Made by a program: the position numbers and the translations under genes
The notes under the pieces: model-generated
The model's database searches: none
The model's input: only the letters and a program-made list of their open reading frames with translations
Told to the model about the DNA's origin: nothing
Origin: Musa acuminata AAA Group
Taxonomy: Eukaryota; Streptophyta; Magnoliopsida; Zingiberales; Musaceae
Assembly (NCBI RefSeq): GCF_036884655.1
Contig: NC_088331.1
Location: 18,223,501 to 18,287,500, forward strand
Direction: 5' to 3'
Length of the DNA: 64,000 nt
Shown here: piece after piece, positions 47,326-59,938 of the stretch
Layout of the letters: every line of letters begins with the position of its first letter
How positions within the stretch are numbered: the stretch's first letter is position 1

Positions 47326-48698
47326 TGATCAAGAACAACACTAAGAGGGGGGGGGGGGGGGGGGTGAATTAGTGCAGTGGATAAAAATGATAAATTTAAT
47401 TACTTTCAGAAAACTTCGTACGATGAAACTCTTAGTTTGATGAAAACCGTATTGAAATGTCATTTGACTTGAATAAGTTTATAAGTGAGTAGAGAAGAAA
47501 GGATTGGATAGTTTACGATGAAGTAAAGTGGAATGCAGCAAAAGTAAAGTACGCACCAAAAAAAGAACATGCCAAATTTATAGTGGTTCGGTCGTCCAAC
47601 CTACGTCAACTTCCGGTCGTCCAACCTACGTCAACTTCCGATTCCTCCTCCGTCGAGGTTACCGGCATCCACTAATGGTCTTCCTTTAATAGACAAAGAC
47701 TAACCACCTCTTTACAGTGCTTTCTCCTTTTTATGGGTTTAGGAGACAACCCTTACAAGCCTTACACCTCTTCTTGGATGATTGCAAAACTAAAGAGAGA
47801 GAGGGCTCTTTGTATTTTTACAACACTTTTACATCTCAATACTTAAAGATTTTTTTCACACTTTGATTTTTCTTTCATGCAAAAAAGGGTGGGGTATTTA
47901 TAGGCTCAAATGACATCAAAATTGGAGCAAAAACGTGTCTCATCTTGGGTTTCTGGGGTACTAGTAGTACCACCACCTGTGTTGAGCGGTACCATTGCTT
48001 GCAGCACTGACATTGGGCGGTACCACCACTTAGTCTGGCGGTACTACTACCTGACAGAGCCTCGGAGACTGGGCTCTGGCGGTACCGCCCTTGATAGGGC
48101 GATACCACTGCTTGGCAGCAATAACTGCCGACGGTACCACCGCTCAGGCTTCTCGGTGATTGTGCCTTGGGTGGTTCCACCGCCCCAATCTGGCGGTGCC
48201 AGCCCTAGACAAGGTTCAACAACTTGGTTGGGTCTTGAATCCAACCTAAATTAGTCCAATTACGAGCCCATATGGCCCTTAACAGGTTTAATGAGATTAC
48301 TCCCAAACCTAAGCCTAATTATATGCTAACTATGATTTTTAAGGCATACACAAAACAAAACAAGTCCGGTAAGTCTAAGTTTCTTCCGGCGAGCTTCCAG
48401 CGGACTTCCGACGATCTCTCGGCAATCTTCTAGTAGACTCCCGGCAAGCTCTTGGACTTTACAATGATATTCTTAGCAGTTCCGATAAGCTTCTCGACTA
48501 ATTCTGGTAGCACTTCCGACGAACCTCCAGACTCCCGACGAACTCTTGAACTCCCAACGAAATCTCGATCTCAACTCCGGCACTTCGTTTTGCTTTATGC
48601 GTTGTTCGCTATCATAGTTAATCCTGCACACTTTTTTCAATATATAGATTTGATCAAATAATTTACCAATTGATTTCATCATCAAAATATGATATTCA
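47326..48698 (-). repeat. 3' LTR of the minus-strand copia-type element
   Basis: It has an 18-G run (47347-47364) inside a CACTAA/TTAGTG inverted repeat and a duplicated 24-25-base unit near 47588-47637 (cggtcgtccaacctacgtca). It also has a TATA box (47895-47902) and the ggtaccgcc array (47965-48190), including a perfect palindrome GGCGGTACCGCC at 48078-48089. It ends at gatattca, before the inverted purine tract. Confidence 0.75.
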
Positions 48699-51600
48699 AC
48701 GATCTCCCCCTTTTGATAATGATAATCAATTAATGATGGAGTTATGCCATACTTGAGAAAAGACACTCTTGAATTCAAAGCCTTTTGAATTCAAAAATTA
48801 AATCGATAAGTTATATGCATTTAAACTTATTGATATGCACATCATGATACTAATTATGATTTACCATTTCAAAATACGATACCACGTATTTATCATAATA
48901 AAAATAATGTCAAGGCATGACATCTATTTTAAAGTTCAATATCGAATGATGATAGATAATCATCATTTTCAAGTATGATACCAATTTCAAATATGAAATT
49001 TAACACGATTCAAATTTCAAGTTTGATAAAAGATGACAATTCATCAATCCGAGGCATGATACCAATTGTAAATAGGAAATTAAGCATGATAAGTTTGATA
49101 CCTCATCATAATGATATGAAATCAAGCATGCTTTTAAGAATGAAACATTTTCAAGTATCCATGCCACATTACGATGTGTTTCAAGCATTCATAATACATT
49201 TCAAGTATCTATGATACATACGATGCATATGCGATACATTTTGATATTTTTCAAGTATTTGCAATATATTTGACGATACCAATCACATTTCAAGCATTCA
49301 TAATACATTCAAGCATTTACGATATGATATATTTTACATATTATTTCAAACATCCATAATGTCAAGTTGTCATCAATTTGTCACGTTTTTCCCACTTTGT
49401 CATCAACAAAAAGGAGAACCATTCAATAATGCAAGTGTTTTTTAAAAAAAATATTTAAGTAAGTTCTACACTAATTTATTCAGGCTAGTAAAAAAAAAGA
49501 GAAGTTAAGCAAAAACTTTGCATGATAACTTCTTTTGGTTTTTGAAATGGATAAGCTAGCATTTTTGCTTTAGATGTGCAAAAGCTTTTTTGGTTTTTCT
49601 TAAGATGTGCAAGTTTCTTTCTTCCTTTGTTATAAAAATAAAAATAAGAGGAAGAAGAGTAAGGGAGGAATCTATTCTCCATCAAGAACCAAATTAATGA
49701 AAGTTAAATTTCATTAAATCAAGCTTCTACTATAGCAAAGAGAGATGATTCATCATAAAGGATCAAGATGTCCATACCAAAAAATCAAATCCCTATTCTT
49801 GCAAATGATCATCATATACTAAAAGTCCATGAATATAAATTCTTCTTTCGTGAGAAGAGTGAGGAAAAATTCATGGGAGAGGATCATCAAATGAAGGATA
49901 AAAAATCCATGAATAAATCAAATACTTTTTCTTGTAAATAGAAGGAAGAAGGATTCATAGGAATCGATAAAAAATTAAGTTATTAATCCAAAAATCCATG
50001 AATCATGGCTCTTCCTTTGCAAATAGAAGGAGGAAGGACTCATGATCATCACAAGAAAATAAGACATTAAGTTGTAAATACCAAAATGGAATCTTTTCTT
50101 TTGTAAATATCACGGGAAAGAAAAAGATTTCTCGATTTAAAAAGAAAACTCAAGTTACGAAAAATCGAGAAGTTCAAAAAATGTATCAAGGAATTTATGC
50201 ATTCAAAAGATTTATCATGCCTAATTCTTAGAGTGTTGCATCCATTATACCATCATCAAGAAGTGCATCATTACGTCGAAAGGTACATCATTATCATGAG
50301 TATTGCATACATAATCAACATGCATCATATCATGCATGATTCAAATCATCATCATACCTTTCTCCTCCTTTGTCATCAACAAAAAGGAGAAAAGTGCAAC
50401 CAGTATATTTTTGAAACATGCAATTTCTACTTCACTATAGAACATGCAAACTTAGCAAGTTTTAGAAATATAAAAATTAGCAAAAATATATATATTTTTT
50501 TAGATGTACAAGATATCATGTTTTTGCATCTTCTTGAAATATGTAAGTTAGCAAACTTTGCTTCTCTTGAGATTTGCAAGATTTCTTACTTCTCTTTTAA
50601 GATGAGCAAACTAGCAGGTTTTGCTTCCCCTTTGTCATTGCCAAAAAGAAGGGATGGTTACAATAGTGCAAAACTTTTCTCATTGCATCATTTTTTAAAT
50701 CATCACATGAAATATATCAAGAAAAATTAATTTGGTGATGAGATATACAATTCATGAAAATAAATTTTAAGTTGTGAATATCAAGAAATAAATTATGATT
50801 CTCTAGGTTAGCGAAAAGAAGAATCATATTACACACTCTTGATTTATAAGAATCTGTAGATAAAACTCCTTTTTTATAAAAAGAAAAAAGAATCATAGGA
50901 AAAACAAATAAAATATCTCGATTATAAAAAATCTCAAGTTGTCAAGATCATGATTTATATATTAAAAAAATCTTAAGTTATAAGTCAAAAAATCATGATT
51001 CATAAAAAAAATCTCATTTTTAGTAAACAACAAGAAGAAAAAAGAACTTGGTTCATGCATAAGAAATATTGAGTCATCAAGTGAAGGAATCATGATTCAT
51101 GTGACAAAAAGATTATCGATTCATGCATTTAAGTAAATATTTTTTAAACTATCATTACTTCAATTCATCATGCATAATTTTAAAATATAAAACCATCGAG
51201 TATGATACAAATATTTAATTTTAAAATATTTATTTTATCGAATCATCAAAATCACTTTCAAGGGATTCTAAATGACATAAATAGATTTATTAATTTCTTA
51301 TTGAAAACTCGATAAGATTTTAGGGATAGAGATATTTTCAAGAATCATGCATTCTCCTTTATTTATGGGTTTCGATTTATGTGATATATTTTAGACAAAC
51401 ATGCCTTTTTCTTTTATGCCAAATAAAAACATATATCATCGTTTAAAACCAAAACCAAGATTTTACAACTATCATCAAGATCAATTGTGTAACACATAAT
51501 TCCAAAACATAAGATTTCAAGTAATCATTACATCATCATCAATCATGACTTCATTGAATATAAAACATCTTCAATTAAAATCATTTTGTAACTGATAGTT

Positions 51601-51721
51601 CTAATTCTAATAATATTTCTTTTATTATTTTGGCTAGAGAGTTTTATGAGGTATTTTGGATCTCCGGTCATAAGCCTTAAGCATCCATTATCAAACTATC
51701 ATTCTTGCTCCTAACTTATGA
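48699..51721 (-). other. AT-rich non-coding 3' region of the copia-type element
   Basis: No credible ORF. The motif tttgtcatcaacaaaaagga (inverted purine tract) occurs at about 49395 and 50370, with a variant near 50632. Words like tttcaagcattcataatac recur through 49130-49350, pointing to old short duplications. Confidence 0.6.
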
Positions 51722-53319
51722 TTATAGACACATATACAAGAAAGGATGTTTTCTTTTAGGTACCCATTTTACCTTGGGTTCCTCATAAATAGATCTACCT
51801 AACTTATCATTTTGCATTGAGTCATTTAAGGTTCCTTTAGGGACCCAAATTAACTTATGTAGATTATACCTCTTAAATGGACATTTATGAACAACATGTC
51901 CGAGTTTGCAATAAAAGTTACATTTGGTGTGGGGTGATACATGCAAGGTAGGGCATTTGACAAGGGTAGTTGGATTTTGGTGAGAGCTACTCACAAATCC
52001 GATTATGCCTCTTCTATGAACATGACCCTTATTGGCAAGGATCATGTTCAAGGACTTGCTACCAATCTTAAACTTTTCTAAAGTTTCTTTGAGTATCAAG
52101 TTTTCCTTCTCAAGTGTCTCTAAGTGTTCACACTTAGTACATGGAGGCAACGAAGGATTATCATGCTTAAAATTTTCAAGTTCATTATTTAAAATGGCAT
52201 GCTTCTTTTTCAAACAATTAAACTTTTTGCTCATTATTCTACATTCATCGAACAAATCATGGAAGGCACTTAAAAGCTCATTGGAAGATAAATTTGCATA
52301 TAATGAACCACTTACCTTATCTCCGATAGCCATTAGTGCTTAGTTAGTGATTTCCTTGTTACTTTATTCTTCGTCTTCGGAATCGCTCGAATCATCCCAC
52401 GCTGCTTTGAGCGCATTCTTCTTATTTAGTTGTTTCTTCTTCATTTGGGGACATTCGCTTTTGAAATGTCCCGACTTCTTGTATTTGTAGCATATAACTT
52501 GTTCTTTCTTGGGTTCAATTTTATTTTTAGTGTCATTTTTAGATTTATTTCTTTTTATGAATTTTTTAAACTTTCTTATCAAGAGTGCCAAGTCATCATC
52601 ACAGTCCTCATCACTTGAGCTTCCTTTCAAGTAGTCTTTATGAGCTCTTAGTGTCATATCCTTCCTATTTTTTGGAAGATTGTTCTCAACCTATTCATGA
52701 GCATTGCAAGTCATCTCATAGGTCATTAATGACCCGATAAGTTCTTTGAGAGGAAAATTATTTAAATCCTTGGCCTCTTGAATGACTGTTACTTTAGGGT
52801 CCCAACTCTTTGGAAGGGATCTCAATATTTTATTAACAAGTTTAAAGTTAAAAAACTTTTACCAAGCACTTTTAGACCATTGATGACATCCGAAAACTGG
52901 GTGTATATATCTCCAATGGTCTAACTTAGTTTCATTCGAAACAATTCATAAGAATGGACTAAAAGATTTATTTTGGACTCCTTTACTCTACTAGTGCTTT
53001 CGTGAGTAATTTCGAGTGTGTGCCAAATATCAAAAGCCATTTCACAAGTAGACACTCGATTGAACTCATTTTTATCTAAAGTGCAAATCAAGCCATTCAT
53101 AGCTTTGGCATTTAAAGAGAAATTCTTCTTCTCCAACTCATTCCAATAATTCATTGGAAGAGAAGACTTTTGAAAGCCGTTTTCTACAATGTTCTATAAC
53201 TTAAAATCTATAGAAATTAGAAAAATTCTCATTCTAGTTTTCTAATAGATGTAATCCGACCCATTGAACATGGGTTGATATGTGATTGAATGACCCTCTT
53301 GGTTGCTAGCAAATGCCAT
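51722..53319 (-). pseudogene. Copia gag, degenerate
   Basis: The native-looking start is MAFASNQEGHSITYQPMFNG at 53319. It then reads through a stop after the WKTRM-like segment and a TAG near 52919-52921. Similarity continues as SSLPMNYWNELEKK, DIWHTLEITHE and VKESKINLLVHSYELF. The zinc knuckle near 52462-52505 has lost its second Cys (CYKYKKSGHFKSEC). The C-terminal part (52333 down to 51722) is open for 203 codons with the second Cys/His motif (CNFYCKLGHVVHKC). The breaks match those expected of a dead copy of the gag at 60812-62347. Confidence 0.75.
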
Positions 53320-53327
53320 CTCTCTAT

Positions 53328-53447
53328 TGAATCTCAGATTTTGATGATGAAACCAATTAATAGTGTTTATGATTTGATTTATGTTTTGAGTGACGTAGAA
53401 AGCTTCGATCAAGAAAAGATAATTAAAAGCATGAAGAATCATGTTAG
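53328..53447 (+). repeat. Copia LTR fragment (plus), cut by LTR G
   Basis: TGAATCTCAGATTTTGATGA to gaagaatcatgttag matches, inverted, the LTR end at 41483-41602 (both continue aaaccaatt-atagtgtttatgattt). It is directly joined to the start of gag on the left and to LTR G on the right. Confidence 0.65.
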
Positions 53448-55015
53448 TGCTAGTTATATGTGCCTAGCAAGCCAATCACGTGAGTGATAACACATATGAC
53501 TTGACACACAGTCTTTTTGCTTATTATATTTTGACATTTATCACTTTATATTGACTATTGCATATATGCATATATATAATGTGATGTCCTTGGATCTGTG
53601 CAATGGGAATCAGATCGTGATGAGATCATGATAATGAGACCGATTCACCTTTAAACATAAACCTTAAACAATTCCGATCATAAGTTACTCGAAAGGGACA
53701 TCGAGATAATGGATAGACTGGTGTGCTATATACCCGTCCATATGATGGATACAACTGGTTTCATAGCTGCTCGTGTGGGGACACTAGGGATTCATTACAA
53801 GTGCTCATTAGAGAATGAGTTCACTGATTGATCCGCTTATAGAATGTTGGATGGTTGATGATACCTTATTGTCAAACAGCGTTTCCGTAGTCCCAGTGGT
53901 GTATCTGGTCTTTAGACTTGAGACACTAAGGATGCCCTGTATGAGTGCTCCATTTTTTGATATCGGATTTATAGGTTTGGATGTCCCAGATCTAGTATAG
54001 CCGGTCATCGGGAGTGGTAGTCATCCACTCTCGGTGTCATGAGAGGAATATCCTATATGTTTTTGGTCAGACAAATCCCTTGCTAGGGTCATTCGGATTG
54101 AGAGAGAAAGAGTTCTCCGGGAGAATCTGATTAAAGCAAAACTTGAGAAAAAAACATATGGGTTTGATAGCACCATACCCGGTATACGATCTCTAGGATA
54201 TTAGATGGATGAGAGACTATAAGAACATGGTAATTGAGGACAAACAAGTCCAATGGATTGGTCCCCTGTATCGTCTAGGGATTGCGGCATAGTGACATAG
54301 TATATCCGTAGTCGATAAGTCGAGTAAATTATTATGGAGATAATAATTCATTAAGCGAAAAGGAGTTCTGACAAGTATGACTCACAACTAGCTCGATATT
54401 GGGCCTAGAGGGTCACACACATATGGTAGGTGTTGCGATGAGTAGAGGTTTGGATATGAGATATCCGCCGGAGCCCCTATCTTATTGGATATCAAATAAG
54501 CCCCTGAATTATTGGATCCCATGGACGAGATCCAATAAAGGCCCATGAGAGATTATTGGATAGAGATCCACTAATATAATAGGCTTGGGTAGTTGGATGA
54601 AGTTCCAATACCCAATAGGGGAGGATCTATTCGGGTTAAGTTGATAGGGAACCTCTATAAAGAGGAGAGATTCATTGGTTCATAGGCTAGAGCCTTTGCT
54701 TACCTCTCCTATTCTCCTCCCCCGCTCCACCTCAGAGTAGGCCTGGAGTTTTGAGGAGTGTCGTCGTAGCCCTGCTGTGTGGATCACCGCTAGAGAGGAG
54801 GGCGCTTGACCTCCTTCACCCTCTCCAAGAGATCTACAAGGATTCAGGGATATACGATCTCCCTAGGTAACACAATCTTTACTATACATAGTTTTCTATT
54901 TCCCAGATTTTGCGCACCAATCATTGTACGACAACGAACATGTATTTGGGAATAGGAGATTTTGTTTTCTGTTCTTCCGCTATGCATGTGATGTCGCCCC
55001 AAAGATTTCCCAACA
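53448..55015 (-). repeat. Gypsy-type LTR 'G' (minus), complete copy
   Basis: On the minus strand it starts TGTTGGGAAATC at 55015 and ends CTAGCA at 53448 (1568 bp). Both ends are supported by other copies: the start at 41639 and the end at 55347. No flanking target duplication was found (gttag versus gcccg). Confidence 0.65.
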
Positions 55016-55346
55016 GCCCGCGGGCGATGCCGCTTGCAAGCAAGGGCGACGCACTCGCCCCCCGCCGTAGAGGGCTGTCGCCGGCATGGTGGCGGTGCTC
55101 GCAACAAGCAAGGAGAAGAGAGGGCTTAGGGTTTTTTTGGCAAAAATATAGTTTTACCCTCGTGAATTTTTGAAATTCCAATTCTATCTTTTTTATCCAA
55201 ATTATAAGAATGACCCTTAGAATTCATAAAATTCCCTACTTGTCCCTGATTTCATAAATATTAATTAATTAAAAAGTTTAATTGATTATTATTTTTATTA
55301 TTATCGAGTAGTCCTATATGATAATGATTTATACATGTGATGTATG
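55016..55346. other. 331 bp between two G LTR copies
   Basis: The first 110 bases are GC-rich (gcccgcgggcgatgccg), then ttagggtttttttggcaaa, then AT-rich. Neither a primer-binding site nor a purine tract is seen next to the LTRs, so this is not a normal retrotransposon interior. It could be a remnant after deletion. Confidence 0.45.
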
Positions 55347-55612
55347 TGCTAGTCATAGGTGCCTAACAAGCCAATCACGTGAGTGATGGGACGTGTGACT
55401 TGATACAGAATCTTTTTGTTTATTATATTTTGGCATATATCACTTTATAATTATTGTATATATGCATATATATATATATTGTGATGTCCTTGGATTTGTG
55501 CAATGGGAATCAGATCGTAATGAGATCACGGTAATGAGATCGATTCACCTTTAAACACAGATCCTCAATAATCCCAGTCATGGGTTACTCGAGAGGGACA
55601 TCGTGATAACCG
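55347..55612 (-). repeat. Second G LTR, truncated by the downstream element
   Basis: tgctagtcataggtgcctaa to ggacatcgtgataaccg matches 53448-53715. It is interrupted at 55613 by the LTR of the gag/accessory-ORF element, giving the order of insertion. Confidence 0.7.
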
Positions 55613-57307
55613 TGTTAGGATCAAGAGCACTAAGAGGGGGGGGGGGGGTGAATTAGTGCAGAGGAAAACCTTCTACGATTAAAAAAAAACTACGTTCGTT
55701 CGATAAAAGTGATTTCAGTAAGAAAGCCGATTCGTAAATCACTTTACCTTTTAATTAAGCGAGATGCAGCAAAGATATAAATGCAGTTTGTAGTTATGGT
55801 TCAAATCAGATAGTAGGCGCAAACTGAAATATGATATTCGTACGAAAAAACTAATTTACATCTAAATGTTGACTCGTAAATCACTTGATTAAGCGAGATG
55901 CAGTTAAAGCAAGGATATAAAGGCAGTTTGCAGTTATGATAGAAATCAAAACGTAAACGCAAACTGAAATATGATGATCGTACGATAAAACTGATTTACA
56001 TCTAAATGCCGATTCGGAAAGTGCAAAGCTTGAAAACTAATCGTATATGCGCAGAAAGCAGTAAGCTTTTGAGGAGGTTTGCAGTAAAGATAATATACTC
56101 AAAGTAAATGCAAACCAAGATTTAGAGTGGTTCGGTCAATCTTGACCTACATCCACTTTTGGCTTCCTCCACCGACGAGGTCACCGACGTCCACTAGAGG
56201 CCTTCCTTCAATAGGCGAAGGCCAACCACCCTTTTACAGTTTCACTCCTTTTGACGGGGTTAGGAGACAACCCTTACAGAATTTTCTCTCCTCTCTTTAA
56301 AGATCAGAACTTGGAAGAAAAGAGGGAGAAGAACTTTTGGCTTTTACAACAATTTTGAGTTCTAAAAATCACAGAATAAGATCAGGATTTCGGTGTGTTT
56401 GAGTGCCCTTTCAGTGCTGAAAGGGTGGGGTATTTATAGGCCCCAACCCAGTTTGAATTCCGAGTTCAAAACTGTCAATTCCCGGAATTCTAGGATCTGG
56501 CGGTTATAGCGCTTGACTGAGGCAGTTGCACCGCCTGGCAGAGCTCGAAGACTGAGCCTCTGGGCGGTGCTACCTCCTATCAGGGGCGGTTGCACCTCCT
56601 GTTAGAACTCGAAGATCGAGCTCAGGCGGTGCCGCCGCCTGACTGAGACGGTTGCACCTCCTGCCAGAGCTCGAAGACCGAGGTCAGGCGGTGCCACCTC
56701 CTGTCAGGGGCGGTTGCACCACCCAGTCTCGCTCGAAGACTGAGCCTAGGCGGTTTCACCACCTGGCTGGGGCGATTCAACCGCTTGGCAGAAATCAGGG
56801 TCCAAATGGGTTGATCCATTCGGCCCAATTTGGGTTTTTCAGGGGCCCAATTGCCCCAAGATTAAGTTAATGGGATCACCTCCTATTTCCAACTTAATTA
56901 TTGTGCTAACTACGATATTTCCTAAGACATTTACTGCAACTTGCTCCGGTGCATCAATCGCTTCTTCCGGCGAGCTTCCGACGAACTTCCGTCGATCATC
57001 CGATAAACCCTCGGTGATGCTCCTGCGGACTTCCGGCAAACTCCTGGACTTGCGACGATCCACTTGGCGAGTTCCGATGAGCTTCTTTGGCAAGCTCATG
57101 GACTTATCGGATTTGTTCCCGCAGAACCTCCGACGACTGTCCGAACTTCCGTCGAACTCTCGAACTCCCAACGTGATCATTGTCTTGACTCTGGCGCAAC
57201 TCCTGTTGCATATCTTACTTTCATCGTAGTTAATCCTGCACACTTATCTCAACATATAGATTAGATAACAAATGACAATTGACTTCATCATCAAAATCCG
57301 AGATTCA
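55613..57307 (-). repeat. 3' LTR of the gag/accessory-ORF element (1695 bp)
   Basis: It begins TGTTAGGATCAAGAG on plus and ends ccgagattca. It has an 11-G run (55636-55646) in the GCACTAA/TTAGTGC hairpin. A diverged tandem duplication of about 140 bp lies at about 55727-55866 and 55867-56006 (both with cgtaaatcactt, attaagcgagatgcag and cgcaaactgaaatatgat). A TATA box is at 56431-56438 and a GC-rich array at 56500-56800. The left flank aaccg cannot be paired because the right LTR is truncated. Confidence 0.8.
56431..56438 (-). promoter_or_regulatory. TATA box of the 3' LTR
   Basis: TATAAATA on the minus strand directly downstream of the GC-rich array; an identical copy is in the 5' LTR at 63262-63269. 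Confidence 0.55.
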
Positions 57308-58829
57308 ATAATCTCCCCCTTTTTGATGATGACAATCAATTGATAATGGAGTTAACCTTAACTCCCCCTGTCTATATGCCATACTTGAGATAAGTCTTTT
57401 TTGAATTCAAAACCTTTGAATTCAAGCGACATATTGATAAGTTAAAATCATTTAAACTTATCAATACTTCCATCATGATTCCCATCATGATGTATCTCTC
57501 TAAAGATGATGTCAAGGTTTGACATTCATTTTCAAATTTTACATTACAAGTTTGAATGATGGTAATAGTAGCAATTCATCATATTGTAAGATATCAACAT
57601 GTAAAACTGCGAAGTAAGATTTTTTGTTTGTTATCTTGACATGATACAAACAAGGCATAATGCAAATTATAGCAATCATAGCATAGCAATTCATATATCT
57701 CTTGGTGATGCAAGCATGGCATTAATACTCATATATTTCTCCCCCTTTGTCATCAACAAAAAGCATGGTAATTATGATACCAAGAGAACAATATAAGCGA
57801 ATTTTGAGCATATGTGTGATGCCTTTACTAGGTTCATGTCATTTTCAATAGTGAGTCAATTATGAAACCATGACATGGAGATATCAATTCTGTTTTTACC
57901 CCGCATCTCCACCATCTATTTGTGAGTTTACTTTAAATGAAGTTAAAATTGATGAGAGATTAAATCTTGCTTCATTTTCACAAGGATCAAGATATGTATT
58001 AGAAACAAATCCTTGTTAGTAAAAACACTATCATTCATATAATCAGGAATCATTTTATTAAATCTATTTCTTTAAAGAATATTCTTCACATAGGTTTATG
58101 AGAGATGTATTTCATATGTCAACAATGATGAGAATTAAACTTGTTATGACATATGCTTTATTAAGTCCGGAAGAGGATAATGTATCGAGAAACTCTGATT
58201 TTTAAGAGAATCCGAAAACGAAATTAAGACTTTCATGCATTCGGACGAGACTGTGCTATTGATTTTCAAATATGATCATGAAGACAAAACATGCTTATCA
58301 TCATGGAAATTTTTATATTCATACACATAATTTCTAACATGTAATTGTGTAAAATCATTATAGCAATTAAGTGAAATTGATCAATCAATCAATAAAGTCT
58401 GAAAAATAATTTCAACAAGTTTATGTATTCGGACACATTAACATTCCTAATTCTCTTCTTATGAAATCAAATTGTTCTTCACTTAGAGGTTTAGTAAAAA
58501 TATCAACTAGTTGATGTTTAGTGTTATGACAATAATAATATCATGACAATGTCATAACTCATCAACAGCATTGGTATATCATTTTCTCAAATCATATTTA
58601 TGATGGAAACCAAGGCACAAGGTTTTCAAAGTAGTTATAAAAACATTTAGTTTCAATGTAAAATCCGATAATAAATAACGAGATTAAACAATGAGAGATG
58701 TTTGTAACTCTGCATATGCTCACAAATAAATACACCAGGTAACCATATCAAAGATCAAGGCAAAGGGCATCATGGTGAGTAACATAAAGAGTTTACAATA
58801 ACAATAGGTGATTGTGTTCACATACAAGC
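57308..58829 (-). other. Purine tract and AT-rich non-coding region before the 3' LTR
   Basis: The inverted tract atctccccctttttgatgat follows the LTR at 57310-57329. A second, ctccccctttgtcatcaac, is near 57747-57766. Otherwise the stretch is AT-rich with no supported ORF. Confidence 0.65.
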
Positions 58830-59938
58830 TCATTCAGGAGGTGGAAAATGAAAGTGCCTAAATAAAGAGTCAAATTGTTGATGAATTTGCTGCAGCTCAA
58901 ATAGGATTTGATCTTGTCGATGTTCAAGCCGTTCTTGTCTTTGTTCAAATCGGTCCATCCGAATCCCAATATCTTCGACAAATGATGCAGTAGCTTGCTC
59001 AAATGAATGTGTTTCCTCAAAGGGACAGATCAGAGGAGATTGAGTACCCCTAAAGACTGGTGTTTCCGGTTCCGATTCAGGTTGGGGGAGATCGATTCTT
59101 CTAGGCATTCTAACCCAGTTACCGTTTCTATAAACACATCTTAATCGGTGAAGTAGATTTTTATTTATTATGCTAAATCTATCTACTTTTATTACTTCTT
59201 CTTCCGGTGGTATTGGAATATCGTATGCTTTTAGTATTCTAGTGATTATACCACCATATGGAAGCATCATGTATTTCTTAGATAGTTCTAACATGTTTTG
59301 CTGGATAAGATAACCAAGATAGATGTCATGTCCTTTCATGATCCAATACATAGTTCCTAATTCTATTTGGCTTACTTCATCATGATGGTATTGTTTAGGG
59401 AGAATAATGCTAGTTAGGATATGATGAATTACCTTAGTGTTTAGTGGTAGTAGATGTTCACAACTTTTAGGAACAAATGCTAAGTTGGGATTGGCGAAAA
59501 TTATTCCTAAGGCTTCAACATATGTTGTCCCAACAGTTTCATCATCCCATGATCCTCTAAAATAAAGTCCTCTATTTTTTTGGGGAATGCCTATCATGTC
59601 GCAAATGAATTTATCCTAATGGAGATGTGTTGTCCTAAGAGATAGGTAGACATTCGTTCTTCTTCATCTACTTGTATATTGTTGTAAAACAGTCTAACAA
59701 GTCTTGGATAGATGGGTTCACTAATTTGTAAAATAGGGAGTATATCTAAGTTTGCAAACCATTGGATTGTCTCTAAGTCTTTTAGTTCATTTAAATCTAC
59801 ATGTTTTCCTTTATTGACACTCCTAAGTTCGAATGAGGAAAACTTTTCAGCATGATATTTTGAATCGAAAAGGGTAAGAACAAAATCTTCCACTAATCTC
59901 CTCTTCCCTTTGTCCCTTGAGGATCTTCTAGACCCCAT
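58830..59938 (-). pseudogene. Accessory ORF resembling the putative plant transposon protein (Transposase_32-like) family, frameshifted
   Basis: Two frames, 59938-59594 (114 codons) and 59597-58830 (255 codons), overlap by ATGA. The second frame can be read upstream of its ATG as DKFICDMIGIP, which continues the first frame's YLLGQHISI. A single base is therefore missing near 59607-59612 and the original ORF had about 370 codons. The order of motifs (FANLDILPILQ, YPRLVRLFYNN, STYLLGQHISI, then IGIP and HHILTSIILPK) is that of the 'putative plant transposon protein' domain found in many plant repeats. A C-terminal coiled coil (RFEQRQERLEHRQDQILFEL) follows an acidic/Pro linker. Function is unknown. 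Confidence 0.6.

Larger units (their letters stand above)
47326..53327 (-). mobile_element. Copia-type element (minus), gag remnant only, 5' LTR missing
   Basis: The 3' LTR (47326-48698), purine tract (ccccctttt on plus at about 48705-48713), a long AT-rich non-coding region and a broken gag (51722-53319) are in minus-strand order. No protease, integrase, RT or RNase H was found between gag and the LTR. The expected 5' LTR and primer site are absent: the gag start abuts a plus-oriented LTR fragment at 53328. Confidence 0.7.

Noticed and set aside
50197..50730. 177-codon plus-strand ORF
   Set aside because: His/Ile/Met-rich reading of AT-rich non-coding DNA in the copia-type element, on the strand opposite to its gag.
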